DNA of 64,000 nt. Source: JABFSS01 sp964497975. Lineage in GTDB: Bacteria; Patescibacteriota; Gracilibacteria; Peribacterales; Peribacteraceae. A program made the translations under genes and the position numbers. The notes under the pieces were generated by a model. It was not told the DNA's origin, ran no database searches, and worked only from the letters and a program-made list of their open reading frames with translations. Below, piece after piece: positions 60,457 to 64,000 of this stretch. How positions within the stretch are numbered: the stretch's first letter is position 1; each line of letters opens with the position of its first letter. The DNA is taken from the NCBI GenBank assembly GCA_964497975.1, contig CAZCFO010000005.1, positions 1-64,000 on the forward strand, given 5' to 3'.

Positions 60457-61743
60457 TTATCTGAGGGGACAGTCCATGGGACAGGTGCCGGGGTTTTCGC
60501 CGGGCGAGCACACCTTGTCGCCGCAGCGGACCACAGGAGTGGTGCACTGGACGGTAGGACAGGTGGCGCAGCCGTTTGCGTCCGCTTGCCCGGGAACCAG
60601 GATGCATCCCTGCCGAAGGCGCGGTTGCGGACAGGAACGGGGAATGCATGTGGCGGGTTGCGGTTGCACCGGGGGAATCGTGGTGCAGTCCTTGGGACAC
60701 GTGGCGTGCGTTTCCAGGCCGTTGCAGACCCTGTCGCCGCACAGCGGGCACCGGCCGTCTTCCACCGATTTGAGTCCTCCCATGTGCGCCTGGCACGGGC
60801 TTCCGTACGTGCGTCCGTCGCAGCCGCAGACGAGGCTGCTTGCCATCATGTCGCAGGAGACGTCCGCCACATTGGCGGTGCAGCGGCTGTTCTGGCTGTC
60901 CCACATCTCGCCGAACGGACAGCGGCAGGCGTCTCCTTCGATGGACGGACAGTCGAGCGTGCACGTTTCAAAATTTTCCCACGGCGGCTCGCAGCGCCTG
61001 TTGCCGCACGTCGCGCCGGGGAACTGGGTGCCGACGGAACCGCACGCCCCGGCGCGGTAGCTCTTCACGCCGGCTTTCCGCGCGTTGCACGAGTTGCGGT
61101 ACGTCTTCTCGTCGCAGCCGCACACGGTCGCTTCCTGGACCGGGCAGAGCTCCTCGGTGGCCTGCACGCATTTCTCGCCGTCCCATGTCATCATGCGGGG
61201 GCAATTGCAGGCGTTCCCCGTGATTTGCGAGAACGTGCAGTCCCGAGGGCAGTTTGCCGCGGTTTCTTTTGCTTCGCACGCGCCGTTGCCGCAGGTGTTG
61301 ATCTTCTGCGACCTGATCTGGCAGTCCGCGTCGCAGACGTATGCGCATCCGTTTCCCACGCCGATCCCGGGCTTTTTGTACGATGTCATCACGCAGTACT
61401 GCCGGCATTCGGCGCTCGTGGGAATGCCGTCTCCGCAGCGGTCCTGCGACGGCGGGCACTGACGGTTCCACATGCGCACGCTCCGGTTGCAGCTGTACAT
61501 CGGAGCGCCGCCGTCGGCGCACTGGGTGGGGGCGGGCCTGGGGCCGCAGACTCTTTCGTCGGAGAGGCGCTGGAGCTCCTCCGTGGTCGTCGCGGCGCCG
61601 CAGCCGGGCAGAAGCCTGATGTAGCTGCAGGGCTTCAGACTGAGTTGTCCCCGGAGGGACGGTCCCGAAACCGCGCCGGCGCCGGCGATGAGAATCGCGG
61701 CCGTGAGGCTGCCGATGGCGATGCGGGTGCGGGATACGGTCAT
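60457..61743 (-). CDS. Secreted Cys-rich protein 5 with two Kazal domains
   Basis: A 428-residue protein: signal peptide (IGSLTAAILIAGAGAV), the family motif PCSYIRLLPGC, two Kazal domains (VCGCDEKTYRNSC and LVCGCDGRTYGSPC), and CGxGxC..E..xxCxxDC units (CGNGACEAKETAANCPRDC, CGDRVCNGLETHATCPKDC, CGDKVCSPGENPGTCPMDC). About 50 Cys. Strongest protease-inhibitor candidate of the array. Co-directional and 22 nt from protein 4. Confidence 0.8.
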   Translation of the reverse strand: MTVSRTRIAIGSLTAAILIAGAGAVSGPSLRGQLSLKPCSYIRLLPGCGAATTTEELQRLSDERVCGPRPAPTQCADGGAPMYSCNRSVRMWNRQCPPSQDRCGDGIPTSAECRQYCVMTSYKKPGIGVGNGCAYVCDADCQIRSQKINTCGNGACEAKETAANCPRDCTFSQITGNACNCPRMMTWDGEKCVQATEELCPVQEATVCGCDEKTYRNSCNARKAGVKSYRAGACGSVGTQFPGATCGNRRCEPPWENFETCTLDCPSIEGDACRCPFGEMWDSQNSRCTANVADVSCDMMASSLVCGCDGRTYGSPCQAHMGGLKSVEDGRCPLCGDRVCNGLETHATCPKDCTTIPPVQPQPATCIPRSCPQPRLRQGCILVPGQADANGCATCPTVQCTTPVVRCGDKVCSPGENPGTCPMDCPLR

Positions 61744-61768
61744 GGAAGCGTGGTGAGAAACGAGAGGG

Positions 61769-62692
61769 TTAGCGGCAGTCCTGGGCGCAGGCGCGGCGAC
61801 AGTCGCTCTGGCAGCCGAAGCCGCCTTCGGAGGTCATGCATCTGCCGCAGATCATGCGGGCTTCGCCTGCGGAGCACCGTCCGTCGCCGCAGGCGTTCGC
61901 CACCGGGCATCTGCCGGTCCACTCTCCCTGCCTGCACATGAATATTTTTGCCGTGCCATCAGAGCACTGCTCCGTCGGGCGGGGGCCGCATTCTTCAAAG
62001 CGCGGAATAGCGCTGTCCGCACGACGGGGGGCGGGTGCGGGGGGACGGGCAGCCGGGGGGCGGGGAGTGTTCGCAGGCGGGGTGACGCGCGGGCGGGGCT
62101 CTGCGGGGGGCCGCGGCGTCGACGGCCGCGGAGCCGCCGGAGGCGGCGCCATGGGGGGCCGTGCGGGCGGACGCGGACGCGGCGCGTCGGTTCCGCTGTC
62201 ATCGCTCTTTTCGAACGTTGCGCGGAAGGTGCCGTATCCGCCGGCGTTGATGGTGATGCTGTTTTCCGAGAATTCGCCCGTTCCGCTGATGCGGACCCCC
62301 TGCGCCGATCCGCGGAACGTGAATGATTCCAGCGTGCCGCCGGCCTCTCCCGTGCCGGTGATGCTCACCTGGCCGATGCCGGGAGCAGAGCCGCTTACCG
62401 TCACTTTTCCGCCAGACTGGAGATACGTGGCGCTTACGGTCACGTTTGCGTCGTTTTTCCTGCAGCTTGCGCGGAAATTCGCCGATGATGCGTTCAGCAC
62501 CGTGCACACGCCCAGATCCACGTCGCGCGGAATGCCGGCGTCGTCATCGACGCTGCATCCGGGGAGGGACGGCAGGACGTCGCACGGGCGCAGGCTGAGG
62601 CCCGTGACATGTGACGGTCCGTTCACGCCGCCCATCGCCGTGAGGAACAGCGCGGTTGCGAGGCTGGCGACGGTGATGCGGGTGTGTGTCAT
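61769..62692 (-). CDS. Secreted protein 6: beta domain, Pro/Arg-rich linker, Cys-rich tail
   Basis: A 307-residue protein: signal peptide (SLATALFLTAMGG), motif RPCDVLPSLPGC, a Gly-rich beta domain (SITGTGEAGGTLESFTFRGS), a linker of PPARPP/PRPPAEP repeats, and a Cys-rich end with CGDGRCSAGEARMICGRC. The beta domain has a pattern of short strands and Gly turns as in adhesin-like or right-handed-helix folds, not assignable further. Confidence 0.72.
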   Translation of the reverse strand: MTHTRITVASLATALFLTAMGGVNGPSHVTGLSLRPCDVLPSLPGCSVDDDAGIPRDVDLGVCTVLNASSANFRASCRKNDANVTVSATYLQSGGKVTVSGSAPGIGQVSITGTGEAGGTLESFTFRGSAQGVRISGTGEFSENSITINAGGYGTFRATFEKSDDSGTDAPRPRPPARPPMAPPPAAPRPSTPRPPAEPRPRVTPPANTPRPPAARPPAPAPRRADSAIPRFEECGPRPTEQCSDGTAKIFMCRQGEWTGRCPVANACGDGRCSAGEARMICGRCMTSEGGFGCQSDCRRACAQDCR

Positions 62693-62716
62693 ATCCGAAA
62701 GAGAATAAAGACGGGG

Positions 62717-64000
62717 TTACCGGCAGGCGCCGTCGCTGCAGGTGGTGCCGGCGGGACAGCGGGTCATCCAGTGCATGACGGAGCCCTCCGGAGCGCAGTA
62801 GGTTTCCTGGGCTTCATCGGGTGCGGAGCCGCACTGGTCCGCATCCGAGTACGATCCGTTGCTCGCCGTGCCGGCGACGCGGTTGTTAAAGCCGCCGTCG
62901 CTGTCGGTGCAGGAACCGGCGTTGCCGGCCGCGCTGGCGTTGCGCGTGACGCAGGCGCCGTCGACGCACACGCGTCCCGCGGGGCAGATGATCACGTTTT
63001 CATACGGCATGCCGTTGTAGCACGCATACTCGCTGACGATATTGTCGACGCCGCTGCGGCACGAATCCGTGCGCATGGGGAAGCGGTTCTGATAGACCGT
63101 TCCCTTCACGGTGATGTCGTACAAATCGCTGTCGTAACAGCCCATGGGGATGCTGTCTCCGCCGCCCGATGAACTGGGCGCGCAGTCCCATGCGCAGGAG
63201 GCGGTGGTTTCGCCGGACTCGCAGACGCTGTTGCCGCAGACGGTCGCGGGGCGGGTGCATTCCGGCATGCCCGGGCATCCGCAGGCCTCGCCCGTGTTGG
63301 GATCGGTGAGGGGATCGCAGACTTCCCGCCTGCAGTCGCGCATGCAGGTTTGCATGGTTTCGCCTTCCTCGCAGATGCTGTTGCCGCAGACGGGTCCGGC
63401 GGGATCTTCCTCCTCATCCGGGCATTCGACATGCTGCGTGATGGGCGTGCATGCGGACGGTTCGTCGGGGTTGCACGCGTAGATGTGCGCGACGGAATCC
63501 GTCGTGGGGATCAGCACGGACAGGGACGTATTCGACTGGCAGAGGACTTCGGAGCCGTCGAGCGTCGGCATCTGTCGCGAGCATCGCAGCGTTGAATTCA
63601 CGGGAAGCTGCGGCCATCCCAGACCGAAGCTGCCGAAGCGGTAGCCGCCCTGGTATTCATGGGCGTAGAACGGCGTGTCGCTGTTGGCCAGCATGTAGAA
63701 CTTCACTTCGGTCGACTCCACCGCCGGACTCCAGCCGGTGTTCTCGGGGATGTTCGTGATGTAGAGCCTGTTTGCGGGAATGTCGTAGACGAAGATGGCG
63801 TCATGGACTCCGGCTCCCGGCTTGATCTGGGGGAGACCGAAGAGCGCCCGGTTGCCGTCCGCCGTCAGCGAGAGGAGGGGGAGATTCCCCACGTCGAGGA
63901 GAATGGGATAATCCCGGAAGGCCTGCTCGACGGGCAGGGTCCACGTGCGGATCTGCCAGGTGGTGGTGTCGAGCTTGTTGAAGGTCGGCGTGGATTCGAT
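62717..64000 (-). CDS. Secreted protein 7, beta-propeller and CGNSxC units (partial, runs off right edge)
   Basis: Open to the right edge (the frame continues past 63892 to 64000 without a stop). The visible N-terminal part is propeller-like (LLSLTADGNRALFGLP, AIFVYDIPANRLYI). After it come CGNSICEEGETMQTCMRDC, CGNSVCESGETTASCAWDC and a Cys-rich end with CYDSDLYD and CPAGTTCSDGAC. Same operon and family as proteins 4-6; the signal peptide lies outside the window. Confidence 0.72.
   Translation of the reverse strand: MESTPTFNKLDTTTWQIRTWTLPVEQAFRDYPILLDVGNLPLLSLTADGNRALFGLPQIKPGAGVHDAIFVYDIPANRLYITNIPENTGWSPAVESTEVKFYMLANSDTPFYAHEYQGGYRFGSFGLGWPQLPVNSTLRCSRQMPTLDGSEVLCQSNTSLSVLIPTTDSVAHIYACNPDEPSACTPITQHVECPDEEEDPAGPVCGNSICEEGETMQTCMRDCRREVCDPLTDPNTGEACGCPGMPECTRPATVCGNSVCESGETTASCAWDCAPSSSGGGDSIPMGCYDSDLYDITVKGTVYQNRFPMRTDSCRSGVDNIVSEYACYNGMPYENVIICPAGRVCVDGACVTRNASAAGNAGSCTDSDGGFNNRVAGTASNGSYSDADQCGSAPDEAQETYCAPEGSVMHWMTRCPAGTTCSDGACR

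Noticed and set aside
60586..61941. A 451-codon plus-strand frame
   Set aside because: It is antisense to the Kazal-domain protein; Ala/Arg/Val-rich with no motif.

Overview
The window (64 kb, GC-rich, one 100-N assembly gap) looks like a chromosome piece from a Patescibacteria/CPR bacterium, most likely of the Peregrinibacteria/Peribacteria type. This is inference, from compact housekeeping genes, divergent or cluster-less repair enzymes, many small orphan genes, secreted cysteine-rich proteins and near absence of Shine-Dalgarno sequences. No rRNA or marker phylogeny was available to me.

Layout. 1-6400 (minus): a copper island with a Met/His/Cys-rich secreted protein, an HMA/DsbD-like/cupredoxin membrane protein, CsoR, a CopZ-like chaperone and a very large protein in which a P1B copper ATPase is fused in frame to an AniA/NirK-type copper nitrite reductase. 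6500-9900: small orphan proteins, Hsp20, an IS1595-like transposase. 9900-14700: flavodoxin and flavodoxin/ferredoxin reductase back to back with a cysteine desulfurase and a membrane DsbA-like protein. 14800-23900: secreted protease, Ada/Ogt, lipoprotein, SGNH hydrolase, polytopic membrane protein, ACT protein, small orphans. 23900-38300: purM, ftsE, rlmE, rsmG, pyrE, a planctomycete-like LEDR surface protein, pheS, a family-4 UDG, purE, two tRNAs, an RNB-like protein, gmk, a structured ncRNA candidate, an asparaginase-like protein. 38300-46300: phosphohexomutase, glucan phosphorylase, EF-Tu-domain-2 protein, zinc-knuckle miniprotein, folP, a coupled VirB2/TrbC-like membrane pair, BI-1. 46260-47150: a patch with canonical Shine-Dalgarno sites and terminators, foreign in style. 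47150-52420: nusB (with an overlapping leader ORF that repeats the NusB N-terminus), rnc, lipoprotein, rpsJ, tuf, mutY. 52420-64000 (minus): seven consecutive genes for large secreted cysteine-rich proteins with Kazal, CGxGxC..DC, DUF4215-like and beta-propeller modules.

Two genome-wide habits stand out. First, over twenty genes have a -10 hexamer (TATACT, TATAAT and variants) ending 6-9 nt before the start codon, implying leaderless mRNAs; most others have a short pyrimidine-rich leader rather than a Shine-Dalgarno. Second, intergenic spaces hold several families of long imperfect hairpins whose arms are degenerate 6-9-bp tandem words. Some are translated inside or at the ends of proteins (three in MutY, tails on UDG, FolP and RNase III), much like Rickettsia palindromic elements.

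How the parts fit: the copper genes form a sensor-chaperone-exporter-oxidoreductase module. The flavodoxin/reductase/desulfurase/Dsb genes could supply redox and sulfur functions, and the Dsb-like protein could serve disulfide formation in the secreted cysteine-rich array at the right end. The last two links are inference.
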